Of a DNA stretch of 7,678 bases, positions 7,430 through 7,678 are shown one piece after another. Source of the DNA: SIG440 sp045596485 (GTDB taxonomy: Bacteria; Bacillota; Clostridia; Monoglobales; Monoglobaceae). A program made the position numbers and the translations under genes. The DNA lies in contig JAZOCL010000084.1 of the NCBI GenBank assembly GCA_045596485.1, forward strand, positions 1-7,678. Direction: 5' to 3'. Every line of letters begins with the position of its first letter. Position 1 is the first letter of the stretch. The notes beneath the pieces are model-generated. The model did not search any database. It saw only the letters and a list, made by a program, of their open reading frames with translations, and was not told where the DNA came from.

Positions 7430-7436
7430 TCACCTC
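7430..7436 (-). promoter_or_regulatory. Ribosome binding site GAGGTGA deciding the regulator start
   Basis: The minus strand reads GAGGTGAATTTTGTG. The GAGG core is 8 nt before the GTG at 7424. The upstream GTG at 7433 is part of the binding site itself and is preceded only by AT-rich sequence, so it is unlikely to be the start. Confidence 0.65.
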
Positions 7437-7470
7437 GAAAATTTAGTATTACAAAACTTTTCTTTTATTA

Positions 7471-7486
7471 TTGTAAAACAAATGTT
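7471..7486 (-). repeat. Direct repeat copy 1 at the regulator transcription start
   Basis: The minus strand reads AACATTTGTTTTACAA. It matches the copy at 7522-7536 except for one extra base inside the T-run. It covers the expected transcription start of the regulator (near 7480) and contains a small dyad TTGT-AAA-ACAA. A repeated element on both sides of a promoter suggests protein-binding sites, but an AT-rich coincidence is possible. Confidence 0.4.
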
Positions 7487-7501
7487 ATTATACATAATAA
7501 C
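7484..7501 (-). promoter_or_regulatory. Perfect 18-bp palindrome over the -10 box, candidate operator
   Basis: The sequence GTTATTAT-AC-ATAATAAC has perfect 8-base arms around a 2-base centre. It wholly covers the TATAAT of the regulator promoter (7492-7487). A dimeric HTH-cupin protein binding here would block its own promoter, so an autoregulatory operator is the natural reading. It does not match the E. coli PuuR site as I remember it (AAAATATAATGAACA) beyond the TATAAT core, so the binding protein is inferred from position only. Confidence 0.55.
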
Positions 7502-7515
7502 TCAGAAATAATCAA
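7487..7515 (-). promoter_or_regulatory. Sigma-A promoter of the PuuR-like regulator and probably the pot operon
   Basis: On the minus strand TTGATT (7515-7510, four of six to consensus) is followed after exactly 17 bp by TATAAT (7492-7487, six of six). The expected start near 7480 leaves a 5' leader of about 55 nt before the GTG at 7424. With no clear terminator between the regulator and potA, this promoter may drive the whole cluster. Confidence 0.75.
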
Positions 7516-7521
7516 GTACTT

Positions 7522-7536
7522 TTGTAAAAAAATGTT
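7522..7536 (-). repeat. Direct repeat copy 2 just upstream of the -35 box
   Basis: The minus strand reads AACATTTTTTTACAA, near-identical to the element at 7471-7486. It lies 7 bp upstream of the -35 hexamer. The two copies begin 51 bp apart, about five DNA turns, so proteins bound to both would lie on the same face and bracket the promoter. Confidence 0.4.
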
Positions 7537-7566
7537 GGAATATTTTATAAAATGAGGAACATAAAT

Positions 7567-7596
7567 AGTACTTCTCGGCAGGGAGAAGTGCTTTTT
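7567..7596 (+). terminator. Rho-independent terminator, better formed on the plus strand
   Basis: A 10-bp stem AGTACTTCTC / GAGAAGTGCT encloses the loop GGCAGG and runs into TTTTT (7592-7596) on the plus strand. One pair is a G-U wobble on the plus-strand RNA but an A-C mismatch on the minus-strand RNA. In the minus direction the run after the stem is only TATTTAT. Even so, it lies 2 nt after the stop of the minus-strand gene ending at 7598, so it may act in both directions as that gene's terminator. Confidence 0.75.
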
Positions 7597-7597
7597 A

Positions 7598-7678
7598 TCA
7601 TATATCAAGCTTAAAAATTCTTTTCAGTTCTTCCTTTGTTATACCTACGTCACCGCCGTTCATAGAGTCTTCAATCTG
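7598..7678 (-). CDS. C-terminal end of an unidentified protein (26 codons)
   Basis: An open frame enters from the window edge and ends with TGA at 7600-7598. The visible tail is 26 residues long, ends in EELKRIFKLDI and contains SMNGGDVGIT. It is charged and probably helical, with no recognisable motif. The sequence is less AT-rich than the intergenic DNA next to it, and the hairpin terminator begins 2 nt after the stop; both support a real gene end. I cannot name the family from this fragment. It is on the same strand as the regulator but separated by the terminator and a new promoter, so it is probably in a different operon. Confidence 0.6.
   Translation of the reverse strand, partial: QIEDSMNGGDVGITKEELKRIFKLDI

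Larger units (their letters stand above)
7505..7596 (+). ncRNA. Possible short divergent RNA ending at the plus-strand terminator (speculative)
   Basis: On the plus strand TTGTAA (7471-7476) and CATAAT (7493-7498) are 16 bp apart and could form a promoter overlapping the operator palindrome. Transcription from about 7505 would end at the hairpin-T5 at 7567-7596, giving roughly 92 nt. No open frame with a binding site lies within it. The only direct support is the terminator orientation, and AT-rich DNA readily produces promoter look-alikes. Confidence 0.2.

Noticed and set aside
7425..7433. GTG start at 7433 for the regulator
   Set aside because: This GTG is part of the GAGGTGA binding site that serves the GTG at 7424, and it has no binding site of its own.
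7542..7553. AT-only palindrome ATTTTATAAAAT as a second operator
   Set aside because: It is low in complexity, upstream of the promoter and expected by chance in such AT-rich DNA; too weak to call.
7551..7617. Small plus-strand frame ATGAGGAACATA... through the terminator hairpin (20 codons)
   Set aside because: It has no ribosome binding site, reads through a terminator stem, and overlaps the tail of the minus-strand gene.
1..7678. CRISPR array, insertion sequence, prophage or defence cluster
   Set aside because: No spaced repeats, transposase, integrase, attachment-site repeats or defence-type domains are visible on either strand.

Overview
The window reads as a chromosomal segment from a low-to-moderate GC Gram-positive bacterium, most likely a member of Clostridia. 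The reasons are strong AGGAGG-type ribosome binding sites, TTG and GTG start codons, the pth-mfd gene pair typical of Firmicutes, and a potABCD set in which PotC and PotD are one polypeptide. No mobile element, CRISPR array, tRNA or rRNA was seen. Every protein-coding gene I can support lies on the minus strand, so transcription runs from high to low coordinates.

In transcription order the window holds: (1) the last 26 codons of an unidentified gene (7678-7598); (2) a 173-bp AT-rich intergenic region with a hairpin-T5 terminator whose better orientation is the plus strand, a good sigma-A promoter, a perfect 8+8 bp palindrome over its -10 box, and two near-identical direct repeats; (3) a PuuR-type HTH-cupin regulator (7424-6891); (4) a 122-bp leader with a weak promoter candidate and a short dyad; (5) potA, the polyamine importer ATPase (6768-5731); (6) potB, the first permease (5703-4930); (7) a fused potC-potD gene (4891-3038) in which the second permease carries the substrate-binding domain on an extra membrane helix; (8) pth, peptidyl-tRNA hydrolase (3027-2464), whose ribosome binding site overlaps the potCD stop codon; (9) mfd, transcription-repair coupling factor (2401 to the window edge, about 800 codons, C-terminus missing).

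The logic is a self-contained polyamine uptake module: a cupin-sensing repressor placed just upstream of an ABC importer. Gaps of 27, 38 and 10 bp and the absence of terminators suggest that potA-potB-potCD-pth is one transcript, probably extending into mfd after a 62-bp gap. Two housekeeping genes, ribosome rescue and transcription-coupled repair, would then be partly under polyamine control. The points most worth a second look are the PotCD fusion with its altered ligand-binding residues, the shortened PotB loop, the pot-pth-mfd linkage, and the symmetric control region with a possible short divergent RNA. I do not see a wholly new defence or mobile system here.
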